From the NCBI RefSeq assembly GCF_013314895.1, contig NZ_JABTYE010000036.1, positions 1 through 34,507 of the forward strand: a stretch of 34,507 bases of DNA, read 5' to 3'. A model generated the notes under the pieces. It was not told the DNA's origin. It saw only the letters and a list, made by a program, of their open reading frames with translations, and made no database searches. Shown here piece after piece: positions 18,946 through 27,677 of the stretch. Positions within the stretch are counted from its first letter, which is position 1. Each line of letters begins with the position of its first letter. The position numbers and the translations under genes are program-made. The DNA is from Cupriavidus gilardii (GTDB taxonomy: Bacteria > Pseudomonadota > Gammaproteobacteria > Burkholderiales > Burkholderiaceae).

Positions 18946-20862
18946 ATGTCCACGCCAACCACTGCCACCGTGCCCGGTCCGGCCGTTCCGGCCCGCGAGC
19001 TGCAGATCCAGAGCCGCCTGCGCTTTCGCGCGACCTGGGCGTTGATCAAGCCCTACTGGAAATCCGAGGACCGCAAGGCCGGGCTCGGGCTGTTGCTGCT
19101 GCTGGTGGCGCTGAACCTGGGCATCGTCTACATCAACGTGCTGCTCAACGAGTGGAACCGCGTGTTCTACAACGCGCTGGAGCAGCGCGACTACGCCTCG
19201 TTCAAGGACTTGCTGCTGCGGTTCAGCATGATCGCGGCCTGCTTCATCGTCGCCGCGATCTTCCGCCAGTACTACACGATGATGCTGCAGATGCGCTGGC
19301 GGACCTGGATGACCAACCAGTTCCTCGGCAAGTGGCTGGCCTGGCAGGCCTACTACCGCATCGAGCAGACCCACGCCACCGACAACCCCGACCAGCGACT
19401 GGCCGACGACCTGCGGCTGTTCACCGACGGCGCGCTGTCGCTGTCGCTCGGCCTGCTCAATTCGGTGGTCACGCTGGTGTCCTTCGTCGGCATCCTGTGG
19501 GCGGTGTCCGGGCCGATCAGCTTCGCGCTGGGCGGCACGACGATGACGATCCCCGGCTATATGGTCTGGTTCGCCGGCGGCTACGCGGTACTGGGCTCGC
19601 TGCTGACGCACTGGATCGGCCGCCCGCTGATCGGCCTGAATTTCCAGCAGGAGCAATACGAGGCGAACTTCCGCTTCTCGCTGGTGCGGCTGCGCGAAAA
19701 CGCCGAGCCGGTCGCCCTCTATCGCGGCGAGCCGACCGAGCAGGCCGGGTTGCGCGCGCGCTTCGAGCAGATTCGCGTCAACTGGAACCAGCTGATGTTC
19801 TATACGCGGCGGCTGACCTTCATCAGCTCGGGCTACGGCCAGTTCGCCATCATCTTCCCGATCCTGGTGGCCGCGCCGCGCTACTTCGCCGGCAAGATGA
19901 CGCTGGGCGGCCTGATGCAGATGTCGACCGCGTTCGCCCAGGTCCAGGGCGCGCTGTCCTGGTTCGTCGACAACTATGCGACGCTGGTCGGCTGGAAGGC
20001 CGCGTCGAACCGTCTGATCGACTTCCAGCACGCGATTCGCGAGGCTCAGCGGCAGGAACGACTGCACGACGGCGAGCACGACATTCAGGTCAACGTCGGC
20101 GAGGCGCACGCGGGCGATCGCGACCACATCGAGATCGATGCGCTGGCGCTGGCGCTTCCGGTCCTGTCCGGCCCGGGCTTGCCGGTGGTCAAGCGGCCGC
20201 TGGTGTCGGCGTTCTCGCTGACGATCGCGCGCGGCGAGCGCTGGCTGGTGACCGGTCCGTCGGGCTGCGGCAAGAGCGTGCTGTTCCGCGCGCTGGCCGG
20301 GATCTGGCCGTACGGCAGCGGCTCGGTGACGATGCCGCCGGCCTCGCGCACGCTGTTCCTGCCGCAGCGCAGCTATCTGCCGATCGGCACGCTGGCCGAT
20401 GCGCTGTCCTATCCGCAGGCCGGCAACGCGCATTCGGCCGAGGCGCTGCGCGACGCGCTGCGCCAGGCCCAGCTCGGCGCGCTGGCCAACCAGCTCGATG
20501 TGTTCGACAACTGGGCGCTGCGGCTCTCGCCCGGCGAGCAGCAGCGGCTGGCGTTTGCGCGCGCGCTGCTGTGCAGGCCGGACTTCCTGTTCCTCGACGA
20601 GGCGACCAGCGCGCTGGACGAGGAAACCGAGCGCGCGATGTACCAGCTGATGGTCGATGCGCTGCCCGGCGCGGCGATCGTCAGCATTGCGCATCGCAGC
20701 ACGGTCGCGGCCTTCCACAATCGCCGGCTGCGCTATCTGCCCGAACGCGAGACGTTGCAGGCCGATGCCGTGCCCGGGGAGGCCGGCGCGCCCCGTCCGG
20801 CGCTCGAGGATGGGCAAGGCGGGTCGCGTGCGGTAAGCTATCGGGTCGTACAAGAAGCGTGA
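18946..20862 (+). CDS. SbmA/BacA/YddA-type ABC transporter, fused permease and ATPase
   Basis: The 638-residue protein has an N-terminal membrane domain of the SbmA/BacA type (segments near 47-70, 88-108, 160-185, 195-225 and 295-320; motif GRPLIGLNFQQEQYEANFRF). A C-terminal ATPase follows, with Walker A GPSGCGKS near 437-444, signature LSPGEQQ near 527 and Walker B FLFLDEAT near 547. Relatives include E. coli YddA and mycobacterial Rv1819c, which move peptides or corrinoids; the substrate here is unknown. ATG at 18946 lacks a clear ribosome-binding site. It reads toward the DUF971/ubiE pair 62 nt downstream. Confidence 0.9.
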   Translation: MSTPTTATVPGPAVPARELQIQSRLRFRATWALIKPYWKSEDRKAGLGLLLLLVALNLGIVYINVLLNEWNRVFYNALEQRDYASFKDLLLRFSMIAACFIVAAIFRQYYTMMLQMRWRTWMTNQFLGKWLAWQAYYRIEQTHATDNPDQRLADDLRLFTDGALSLSLGLLNSVVTLVSFVGILWAVSGPISFALGGTTMTIPGYMVWFAGGYAVLGSLLTHWIGRPLIGLNFQQEQYEANFRFSLVRLRENAEPVALYRGEPTEQAGLRARFEQIRVNWNQLMFYTRRLTFISSGYGQFAIIFPILVAAPRYFAGKMTLGGLMQMSTAFAQVQGALSWFVDNYATLVGWKAASNRLIDFQHAIREAQRQERLHDGEHDIQVNVGEAHAGDRDHIEIDALALALPVLSGPGLPVVKRPLVSAFSLTIARGERWLVTGPSGCGKSVLFRALAGIWPYGSGSVTMPPASRTLFLPQRSYLPIGTLADALSYPQAGNAHSAEALRDALRQAQLGALANQLDVFDNWALRLSPGEQQRLAFARALLCRPDFLFLDEATSALDEETERAMYQLMVDALPGAAIVSIAHRSTVAAFHNRRLRYLPERETLQADAVPGEAGAPRPALEDGQGGSRAVSYRVVQEA

Positions 20863-20924
20863 ACTCGGCCCGTGGGCGTCAACCACGGCCCGGGTCCGCG
20901 CCAACACGGCTAGCGCCGACAATC

Positions 20925-21344
20925 ATGGCAGGACTGGAAAAAGATACCCCGCATCCCACCGCGCTGACGGTCCATACGCAATCGCGCGTGCTGGAAATCG
21001 GCTTCGACAATGGCGCCAGCTTCCGGCTGCCGTTCGAATACCTGCGGGTCTACTCGCCGTCCGCCGAAGTGCAGGGCCATGGCCCGGGCCAGGAGGTGCT
21101 GCAGACCGGCAAGCGCGACGTCACCGTGACCGCGGTCGAGCCGGTCGGCAACTATGCGATCCTGATCCGCTTCTCCGACGGCCACGACAGCGGCATCTAT
21201 TCGTGGGACCTGCTGTACCGCCTGGGCGCCGAACAGGACGCGCTGTGGCAGGACTATCTGCGGCGGCTGGAGGCCGCCGGCGCCGATCGCGACACGCCGA
21301 TGGCGCCCGCCGCCGCGCACGGCCACGGCTGCGGCAATCACTGA
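20925..21344 (+). CDS. DUF971 (GBBH-like N-terminal domain) protein
   Basis: The 139-residue protein matches the small DUF971 family, related to the N-terminal domain of gamma-butyrobetaine hydroxylase (PFEYLRVYSPSAEV near residues 37-50, RFSDGHDSGIYSWDLL near 82-97). The function is not established. The C terminus HGHGCGNH is a likely metal-binding tail. It sits 48 nt before ubiE, a pairing I associate with beta-proteobacteria. The start is ATG at 20925. Confidence 0.9.
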   Translation: MAGLEKDTPHPTALTVHTQSRVLEIGFDNGASFRLPFEYLRVYSPSAEVQGHGPGQEVLQTGKRDVTVTAVEPVGNYAILIRFSDGHDSGIYSWDLLYRLGAEQDALWQDYLRRLEAAGADRDTPMAPAAAHGHGCGNH

Positions 21345-21392
21345 GCCGCCTGCCGTCCCCACTGTCCCACACTGGATTTCTGGAGCCCAGCG

Positions 21393-22124
21393 ATGAGCGA
21401 GACCCACTTCGGGTTCGAGAAGGTCGACGAGACCGAGAAGGCGAGCAAGGTTGCCGGCGTGTTCCACTCGGTCGCGTCGAAATACGACCTGATGAACGAC
21501 CTGATGTCGGGCGGCATGCACCGGCTGTGGAAGCTGTTCACGATCGCCCAGGCGGGCGTGCGGCCCGGCCACAAGGTGCTCGACATTGCCGGCGGCACCG
21601 GCGACCTGGCCAGGGCCTTCGCCCGCCAGGCGGGCCCGAGCGGCGAGGTCTGGCTGACCGATATCAACGAATCGATGCTGCGCGTGGGCCGCGACCGGCT
21701 GCTGAACGACGGTATCGTGACGCCGACCTGCCTGTGCGACGCCGAACGGATCCCGTTTCCCGACAACCATTTCGACCTCGTCACGGTGGCATTCGGGCTG
21801 CGCAACATGACGCACAAGGAGCGGGCGCTGGCCGAGATGCGGCGCGTCACCAAGCCCGGCGGCAAGGTGATGGTGCTGGAGTTCTCGAAGGTCTGGAAGC
21901 CGCTGGAAAAGGCGTACGATGTGTACTCGTTCAAGGTGCTGCCGTGGCTGGGCCAGCGGGTTGCGGGCGACGCCCACAGCTACCGCTATCTGGCCGAGTC
22001 GATCCGCATGCACCCCGACCAGGATTCTCTTGTGCGGTTGATGGAACAAGCGGGGCTGGAAAACGTCGAATACTTCAACCTGACGGCTGGCGTCGTGGCT
22101 TTGCACGTCGGCAGGAAGTACTGA
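21393..22124 (+). CDS. ubiE: Ubiquinone/menaquinone biosynthesis C-methyltransferase
   Basis: UbiE uses S-adenosylmethionine for the C-methylation step of ubiquinone, and also of menaquinone in species that make it. The 243-residue length is typical. Motif I is DIAGGTGDLA near residue 63, DINESML follows as motif II, and AFGLRNMTHKERAL near 130 is a UbiE signature. The C terminus has HVGRKY-like residues as in the family. GGAG lies about 9 nt before the ATG. Along with ubiJ and ubiB it forms a ubiquinone cluster. Confidence 0.97.
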   Translation: MSETHFGFEKVDETEKASKVAGVFHSVASKYDLMNDLMSGGMHRLWKLFTIAQAGVRPGHKVLDIAGGTGDLARAFARQAGPSGEVWLTDINESMLRVGRDRLLNDGIVTPTCLCDAERIPFPDNHFDLVTVAFGLRNMTHKERALAEMRRVTKPGGKVMVLEFSKVWKPLEKAYDVYSFKVLPWLGQRVAGDAHSYRYLAESIRMHPDQDSLVRLMEQAGLENVEYFNLTAGVVALHVGRKY

Positions 22125-22165
22125 ATCAGCGCCAATTGCGGCGCAATAAAAGGGGATAACGAATC

Positions 22166-23155
22166 ATGTCCAATATTCGCGGAAAATTCCTGGCGGGGTC
22201 GCTGGCCGGCATGCTGGCCTTCGGGATGGTCTTCGATGCGGAAGCCAAGCGCATGGGCGGTTCGCGCAGCTTCGGCAAGCAGTCGTCCAACGTGACCCAG
22301 CAGCGCCAGCAGGCGCCGCAGACGCCGGCGCAGCAACAGGCGCAGCAGCCGGCCCAGCAGGCCGCGCCGGCCACGGCCGGTGCCGGCGCCGCCGCCGCCG
22401 CTGCCCCCCGCCGTAACTGGGGCGGCATCCTCGGCGGCATCGCCGCCGGCCTGGGCATCGGCTGGCTGCTGTCGCAGTTCGGCCTGGGCGGCGCCGCGCT
22501 GACCTTCCTGTCCAACCTGATCCTGATCGCGGCGCTCGCCTTTATCGCGATCTGGCTGATCCGCAAGTTCCGCGGCGGCGCCAAGCGTCCGCAACCGGCC
22601 TACGCCGGTGCGGGCGCCGCGCCGGGTGCCGGCCGGGCGGATCTCGGCCGCAGCGGCTTCGACCGCGGCCAGGAGCCGATGATGCGCGAGCCGGTGCTGC
22701 AGCCGTCGACGCAACCGTCGACCCAGGCAGCGCTGCAGCCGGCCGCCGAGCAGCAGCCGCAGGGCGCCCAGCCCTGGGGCGTGCCGGCCGACTTCGATAC
22801 CGAGGCCTTCCTGCGCAACGCCAAGGTCTACTTCGTGCGCCTGCAGGCCGCCTGGGACGCCGGCAATCTCGACGACATCCGCGAGTTCACCACGCCGGAA
22901 ATGTTTGCCGAGATCAAGATGGATCTGGGCGATCGCGGCGCGCAGGGCAACCACACCGACGTGGTGACGCTCGACGCGACGCTGCTGGGCATCGAAACCA
23001 CCGACAGCCAGCATGTGGCCAGCGTGCGCTTCAGCGGCATGATCCGCGAGAACGAGGGCGAGGCCGCGCAGCCGTTCGCCGAGGTGTGGAATCTGGCCAA
23101 GCCGGCCAGCGGCACCGGCGGCTGGGTGCTGGCGGGGATCCAGCAGGAATCCTGA
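22166..23155 (+). CDS. Tim44-like domain membrane protein
   Basis: The 329-residue protein starts with an export-type segment (about 1-28, with a possible cleavage site after AEA). A Gln/Pro/Ala-rich stretch (about 44-70) and two hydrophobic segments follow (about 87-104 and 112-132). A C-terminal Tim44-like domain (about 215-329) completes it. Bacterial Tim44-like proteins are inner-membrane proteins of unclear function; mitochondrial Tim44 is an import motor scaffold. AGGGGA precedes the ATG at 22166. It lies between ubiE and ubiJ and ends at an intrinsic terminator. Confidence 0.9.
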   Translation: MSNIRGKFLAGSLAGMLAFGMVFDAEAKRMGGSRSFGKQSSNVTQQRQQAPQTPAQQQAQQPAQQAAPATAGAGAAAAAAPRRNWGGILGGIAAGLGIGWLLSQFGLGGAALTFLSNLILIAALAFIAIWLIRKFRGGAKRPQPAYAGAGAAPGAGRADLGRSGFDRGQEPMMREPVLQPSTQPSTQAALQPAAEQQPQGAQPWGVPADFDTEAFLRNAKVYFVRLQAAWDAGNLDDIREFTTPEMFAEIKMDLGDRGAQGNHTDVVTLDATLLGIETTDSQHVASVRFSGMIRENEGEAAQPFAEVWNLAKPASGTGGWVLAGIQQES

Positions 23156-23231
23156 GTTCGCGGTCGAGCGGCGGATCGAGCCGCTGATTGAGTCAAAGCG
23201 CGGGTGCGGCGTGATGTGCCCGGCGCTGGCT

Positions 23232-23237
23232 TAGAAT
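23232..23237 (+). promoter_or_regulatory. Candidate -10 box just upstream of the terminator stem
   Basis: TAGAAT lies 3 nt before the base of the terminator stem at 23240. If used, RNA would begin inside the stem near 23244 and escape termination, serving ubiJ at 23314. No good -35 is visible. Confidence 0.3.
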
Positions 23238-23239
23238 GG

Positions 23240-23271
23240 AGGCCCACGCGCCAACGCGCGTGGGCCTTTTT
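23240..23271 (+). terminator. Rho-independent terminator after the Tim44-like gene
   Basis: GGCCCACGCG pairs perfectly with CGCGTGGGCC around a 6-nt loop (CCAACG). An outer A-T pair extends the stem, and five Ts follow. The stem is strong, and the T-run makes this one of the two clear intrinsic terminators in the window. Confidence 0.9.
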
Positions 23272-23313
23272 CATTGGCGCCGGCCTGGCCGGCGTGGTCC
23301 GCACCATCACGCC

Positions 23314-23985
23314 ATGAACACTCTTCCTTCCGCGCTGGCCGGCCCTATCGTCGCCGCGCTCAATCATCTGCTGGAACAGGAGCCGTGGGCGCGCAAGCTG
23401 CTGACGCCTTATGCCGGCCGCGTGATCGGCTTCGATGCCGCCGCCTTCGCGATGGCCTTGCGGATCGACGCCCAGGGCATGGTGGCGCTGGCCGCCGCCG
23501 ATGCGCCGCCACCCGCGGTGACCATCGCCGTGCCGCTGCAGCAGTGGCCGCTGGTGGTGGCCGACGTCGCCGCCGGCGGGCAGGCCGCCGCGATGCGCCA
23601 TGTGCGGCTCGAGGGCGATGCCGAACTGGCCAATACCGTGTCGACGCTGGCGCGCAGCCTGCGCTGGGATGCCGCGGAGGATCTGGCCCGGGCCTTGCGT
23701 GCCGTGATGGGCGGCACCGTCGGCGACAGCGTCGCGCAGCGGCTGGTCGACGGCGCGCAGCAGGCCCATGCCGGCGCGCTGCGGGTCGGACGGGCACTGG
23801 TCGACAACGTGACGGAATACCTGCTGGACGAACAGCCGACGCTGGTCCGCCATGCCGCGCTGGACGATTTCCGCGTCGATGTGGCCGCGTTGCGCGACGA
23901 TCTGGCACGGCTGGAGAAGCGGCTGGAGAGGCTGGAACGCGGCGCGGGGCCGGGCCAGGCCAGGTTGCCGTCCGCGCACCGCTGA
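23314..23985 (+). CDS. ubiJ: Ubiquinone biosynthesis accessory factor, SCP2 domain
   Basis: UbiJ is a lipid-binding SCP2-domain protein that scaffolds the cytoplasmic ubiquinone assembly complex with UbiK and the late Ubi enzymes. The 223-residue protein has an N-terminal SCP2 domain (about 15-105) and a C-terminal helical region ending in a Leu/Arg/Glu coiled coil (about 185-212). ATG at 23314 is preferred over an upstream in-frame start at 23236, which lies in the terminator region. Its place between ubiE and ubiB supports the call. Confidence 0.9.
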   Translation: MNTLPSALAGPIVAALNHLLEQEPWARKLLTPYAGRVIGFDAAAFAMALRIDAQGMVALAAADAPPPAVTIAVPLQQWPLVVADVAAGGQAAAMRHVRLEGDAELANTVSTLARSLRWDAAEDLARALRAVMGGTVGDSVAQRLVDGAQQAHAGALRVGRALVDNVTEYLLDEQPTLVRHAALDDFRVDVAALRDDLARLEKRLERLERGAGPGQARLPSAHR

Positions 23986-24084
23986 GCCGCCGAACCGCCG
24001 AACCGCTGAACGAATCCGCCTGGCCGGCGGCGAGGCCGCGCAAACAGCGCGCCCCGATCCGGCCGGCTTACCAAAAAGACCTGC
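23986..24084. other. Gap between ubiJ and ubiB with a 9-bp tandem repeat
   Basis: After the ubiJ stop, the unit GCCGAACC/GCTGAAC recurs two to three times with a 9-nt period at about 23988-24011. The remaining bases show no promoter or terminator, consistent with co-transcription of ubiJ and ubiB. Confidence 0.4.
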
Positions 24085-25659
24085 ATGACCCGTTTCCTGC
24101 GCCTTTGCAAGATCGCCTTTGTCATCTTCTATTACGGCCTGGACGAGCTGGTGCTGTCCGGTTTCCAGAACCGGCATATTCGCCTGCTGGTCAGGGTCAT
24201 CACCATCGGGCGCAAGCTCGACACGGTGCCGCGCGGCGTGCGGCTGCGGCTGGCGCTGACCCGGCTGGGACCGATCTTCGTCAAGTTCGGCCAGGTGCTG
24301 TCGACCCGGCGGGATCTGCTGCCGGCCGATATCGCCGATGAACTGGCCCTGCTGCAGGACCAGGTGCCGCCGTTCGACCCCGCCATCGCGGTTTCCATCA
24401 TCGAGCGCTCTCTGGGCCGGCCGCTGACGCAGCTGTTCGAGACCTTCGAGCACCAGCCGGTGGCCAGCGCTTCGATCGCGCAGGTGCACTTCGCCACGCT
24501 GAAGGCCGGCCCGTATCGCGGCCGCGAGGTCGCGGTCAAGGTGCTGCGCCCCGGCATGCTGCCGGTGATCGACAGCGATCTGGCGTTGATGCGCGACGTC
24601 GCGATCTGGATCGAGCGGGTCTCGGCCGACGGCAAGCGGCTCAAGCCGCGCGAGGTCGTCGCCGAATTCGACAAGTACCTGCACGACGAACTCGACCTGA
24701 TGATCGAGGCAGCCAACGCCAGCCAGCTGCGCCGCAACTTCCAGGACACCGAGTTGCTGCTGGTGCCCGAAGTGTTCTGGGACTTCTGCAGCAGCGAGGT
24801 GTTCGTGATGGAGCGGATGCACGGCATCCCGATCTCGCGCACCGAATCGCTGAAGGCGGCCGGGGTCGATCTGCACCGGCTGGCGGAGGAGGGCGTCGAG
24901 ATCTTCTTCACCCAGGTGTTCCGCGACGGCTTCTTCCACGCCGACATGCATCCGGGCAACATCCTGGTGTCGGTGCAGCCCGAGACCTTCGGCCGCTATA
25001 TTGCGCTGGACTTCGGCATCGTCGGCGCGCTGTCCGAGTTCGACAAGAACTACCTGGCGCAGAACTTCATCGCGTTCTTCCGCCGCGATTACCACCGTGT
25101 CGCGCTGCTGCACGTGGAGTCCGGCTGGGTGCCGCCGCAAACCCGGGTCGAGGAGCTGGAGAGCGCCGTACGGGCCTGCTGCGAACCGTACTTCGACAAG
25201 CCGCTGAAGGAAATCTCGCTGGGCATGGTGCTGATGCGGCTGTTCCAGACCTCGCGCCGCTTCAACGTCGAGATCCAGCCGCAGCTGGTGCTGCTGCAGA
25301 AGACGCTGCTCAATATCGAGGGCCTGGGCCGGCAGCTCGATCCGGACCTGGACCTGTGGAAGACCGCCAAGCCCTACCTGGAACGCTGGATGCACGAGCA
25401 GGTCGGCTGGCGCGGCGCGTGGGAGCGGATCCAGGTCGAGGCGCCGCAATGGGCCAAGATGCTGCCCGACTTCCCCCGCCTGGCGCACCAGTTCCTGGAG
25501 CGCCGCGCGCTGGTCAACAACAGTCAGCAGGACCGGCTGCTGGCCGCGCTGGTGGTCGAGCAGCGCCGCACCAACCGGATGCTGGCGATCGGACTGCTGC
25601 TGGGCGGCGCCGTGACCATCGCGCTGGTGATGACGCAGCTGGTGGACTGGTTCGGCTGA
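24085..25659 (+). CDS. ubiB: Ubiquinone biosynthesis atypical kinase-like ATPase
   Basis: UbiB is a membrane-anchored ATPase of the ABC1/ADCK family needed for ubiquinone synthesis. The 524-residue length matches. Visible are the family KFGQVLSTRRDLLP motif (near 71-84), ASIAQVHFA near 130, VAVKVLRPG with the ATP-site Lys near 150, HADMHPGN near 289 and LDFGIVG near 309. A C-terminal hydrophobic hairpin (about 495-520) is the membrane anchor. ATG at 24085 has only a weak purine stretch upstream. Confidence 0.96.
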   Translation: MTRFLRLCKIAFVIFYYGLDELVLSGFQNRHIRLLVRVITIGRKLDTVPRGVRLRLALTRLGPIFVKFGQVLSTRRDLLPADIADELALLQDQVPPFDPAIAVSIIERSLGRPLTQLFETFEHQPVASASIAQVHFATLKAGPYRGREVAVKVLRPGMLPVIDSDLALMRDVAIWIERVSADGKRLKPREVVAEFDKYLHDELDLMIEAANASQLRRNFQDTELLLVPEVFWDFCSSEVFVMERMHGIPISRTESLKAAGVDLHRLAEEGVEIFFTQVFRDGFFHADMHPGNILVSVQPETFGRYIALDFGIVGALSEFDKNYLAQNFIAFFRRDYHRVALLHVESGWVPPQTRVEELESAVRACCEPYFDKPLKEISLGMVLMRLFQTSRRFNVEIQPQLVLLQKTLLNIEGLGRQLDPDLDLWKTAKPYLERWMHEQVGWRGAWERIQVEAPQWAKMLPDFPRLAHQFLERRALVNNSQQDRLLAALVVEQRRTNRMLAIGLLLGGAVTIALVMTQLVDWFG

Positions 25660-25939
25660 GAGCTCGGCCAACCCGCCGGCTGAACTCGGCCGACCGGGGC
25701 CAAGGCGAAGTCCCACCCCCGCTGCCGTTTTTTTTGGCACAGCGCGCTTGTATCGTCGCTTGCATCGCTATAATCCGCGTTTTGATTCGGCTACGACCGC
25801 AGGCCAGTGCTCCTCCCAGGGCACCCGATCCGCCACCCACGCGGCCCCGACCGATGAATTGGACTGCGGGCGCGCGCACCTTTGCCGCCGTCCGCCATTC
25901 GGTTTCTTGGCCTCTGGGCTTTTGGGATAGGGCAGCAGC
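25660..25939. other. ubiB-symporter intergenic region
   Basis: These 280 nt hold a run of eight Ts (25728-25735) after a GC-rich segment with no clean stem, perhaps a poor terminator. A good -10 box (25769-25774) follows, and then about 165 nt of leader with no recognisable gene or RNA. Confidence 0.5.
25748..25774 (+). promoter_or_regulatory. Sigma-70-like promoter for the symporter gene
   Basis: TATAAT at 25769-25774 is a perfect -10 box. TTGTAT at 25748-25753 matches 4 of 6 positions of TTGACA, with a short 15-nt spacer. Transcription would start near 25781, about 160 nt before the ATG. Confidence 0.55.
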
Positions 25940-27376
25940 ATGCTGATCTGGTTTGTCATCATCTACTGGGTAATCTCGGTCGGCATCGGCCTGTGGGCCG
26001 CATTGCGCGTGCGCAACACGACCGACTTCGCCGTGGCCGGCCGCAGCCTGCCGTTCTACGTCGTCACCGCGACCGTGTTCGCCACCTGGTTCGGCTCCGA
26101 GACCGTGCTGGGCATCCCGGCGGTGTTCCTGAAGGAGGGGCTGTCCGGCGTCGTGTCCGACCCGTTCGGCTCGTCGCTGTGCCTGATCCTGGTCGGCCTG
26201 TTCTTCGCCCGTCCGCTGTACCGGATGAACCTGCTGACGATCGGCGACTACTATCACAACCGCTATGGGCGCCTGGCCGAGATCCTGACCACGCTGTGCA
26301 TCGTGGTGTCCTACCTCGGCTGGGTCGCGGCGCAGATCAAGGCGCTGGGGCTGGTGTTCTATACCGTCTCCGACGGCGCGCTGTCGCAGGACGCCGGCAT
26401 GATGATCGGCGCCGCCAGCGTGCTGATCTACACGCTGTTCGGCGGCATGTGGTCGGTGGCGATCACCGACTTCATCCAGATGATCATCATCGTGATCGGC
26501 ATGCTGTACATCGGCTACGAGGTCAGCGGCCAGGCCGGCGGCGTGTCGGCGGTGGTGTCGCACGCGGCCGCGGCGGGCAAGTTCGAATTCCTGCCCGAGC
26601 TCGACCTGATCCAGATCATCGGCTTTGCCGCCGCGCTGTTTACGATGATGCTCGGCTCGATCCCGCAGCAGGACGTGTTCCAGCGGGTCACCTCGTCGCG
26701 TACCGAAAATATCGCCGCGCGCGCCTCGGTGCTGGGCGGCGTGCTGTACTTCTGCTTCGCCTTCATCCCGATGTTCCTGGCGTACTCGGCCACGCTGATC
26801 GATCCGGGCATGGTGCAGCGCTATATCAATACCGACTCCCAGCTGATCCTGCCGACGTTGATCCTCGATCACGCGCCGCTGTTCGCGCAGGTGATGTTCT
26901 TCGGCGCGCTGCTGTCGGCGATCAAGAGCTGCGCCTCGGCCACGCTGCTGGCGCCGTCGGTGACCTTCGCCGAGAACATCCTGCGGCCGTATTTCCGGCA
27001 TCTGGACGACCGGCGGTTCCTGCGCGTGATGCAGGCCGTGGTGCTGGTCTTCACCGTGGCGGTCACGCTGTTTGCGCTGAACTCGCATCTGTCGATCTTC
27101 CACATGGTCGAGAATGCGTACAAGGTCACGCTGGTGTCGTCATTCGTGCCGCTGGCCTTCGGCCTGTTCTGGAAGCGCGCCACCCGCCAGGGCGGGCTGG
27201 CCGCGATCCTGCTGGGCCTGAGCGCGTGGCTGGTCAGCGAGATCGCCTTCGCCGACGCCGCGGTGCCGCCCCAGATGGTCGGCCTGCTGTTCTCGCTGGG
27301 CGGCATGGTGTTCGGCTCGCTGCTGCCGCAGTGGATCGGCGACCGGCCGCCGGTCAAGGAAGTGCATATCGCCTGA
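25940..27376 (+). CDS. Sodium:solute symporter (SSS family)
   Basis: The 478-residue protein is hydrophobic throughout, with about 13 transmembrane segments, and has the SSF-family pattern: TTDFAVAGRSLPFY near residues 27-40, GSETVLGIPAVFL near 53-65, FGGMWSVAITDFIQ near 164-177 and QQDVFQR near 241-247. Family members use a sodium gradient to import proline, pantothenate, acetate, sugars or other small solutes. The sequence alone does not show the substrate. It has its own promoter and is probably monocistronic. Confidence 0.92.
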   Translation: MLIWFVIIYWVISVGIGLWAALRVRNTTDFAVAGRSLPFYVVTATVFATWFGSETVLGIPAVFLKEGLSGVVSDPFGSSLCLILVGLFFARPLYRMNLLTIGDYYHNRYGRLAEILTTLCIVVSYLGWVAAQIKALGLVFYTVSDGALSQDAGMMIGAASVLIYTLFGGMWSVAITDFIQMIIIVIGMLYIGYEVSGQAGGVSAVVSHAAAAGKFEFLPELDLIQIIGFAAALFTMMLGSIPQQDVFQRVTSSRTENIAARASVLGGVLYFCFAFIPMFLAYSATLIDPGMVQRYINTDSQLILPTLILDHAPLFAQVMFFGALLSAIKSCASATLLAPSVTFAENILRPYFRHLDDRRFLRVMQAVVLVFTVAVTLFALNSHLSIFHMVENAYKVTLVSSFVPLAFGLFWKRATRQGGLAAILLGLSAWLVSEIAFADAAVPPQMVGLLFSLGGMVFGSLLPQWIGDRPPVKEVHIA

Positions 27377-27380
27377 TTTT

Positions 27381-27415
27381 CCCGTGCCGGGGCGCCGCGC
27401 GGCGGCGGGCACGGG
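27381..27415 (+). terminator. Terminator-like hairpin after the symporter gene
   Basis: CCCGTGCC pairs with GGCACGGG around an inner GC-rich arm that contains the palindrome GCCGCGCGGC. It starts 5 nt after the stop codon. No T-run follows, so it may mark a transcript 3' end rather than terminate on its own. Confidence 0.5.
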
Positions 27416-27531
27416 CCAGCGCCACCCCGTTGCCGCCCCGTTGCCACGCGGTTCCCGCCCGGTTCCCGCCAATCCGGCGGTCAGGCGTCCAGGCGGGCCG
27501 CTTTTCCCCCGGCACGCGCGCCATAACGGTT

Positions 27532-27537
27532 TATAAT
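27532..27537 (+). promoter_or_regulatory. -10 element upstream of fmdB-DUF502-aspS
   Basis: A perfect TATAAT lies in a locally AT-rich pocket 140 nt before the fmdB start. A matching -35 at the usual distance is not evident. It is the best candidate promoter for the three-gene aspS operon. Confidence 0.5.
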
Positions 27538-27677
27538 TCAAGGCTTTGCATGGCCGGACGGTGGCGGGCGACAGCCTCGAGCGCCGCGCCGGCCGCGCGC
27601 GTTGATTACCCTTGTTTTTCGTTGACGCGTTTGTCGTCCCCTTTGTTCAACCGATTGGGATCTCCCGGAGAGCCACA

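Larger units (their letters stand above)
27377..27677. other. Intergenic region between the symporter gene and fmdB
   Basis: The region contains a long GC hairpin (27381-27415), a perfect -10 box (27532-27537) and an AT-richer leader with runs of T (27601-27660) before the fmdB ribosome-binding site. No gene is apparent. Confidence 0.6.

Noticed and set aside
25728..25735. T8 run as an intrinsic terminator for ubiB
   Set aside because: The upstream bases do not form a clean stem adjacent to the run.
22828..25740. Minus-strand open frame of 970 codons opposite ubiJ and ubiB
   Set aside because: It spans two well-supported genes and their gap on the other strand, with no conserved motif.
27622..27650. 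TTGACG as a second promoter before fmdB
   Set aside because: No -10-like hexamer lies at the correct distance; the bases there read GTTCAA.
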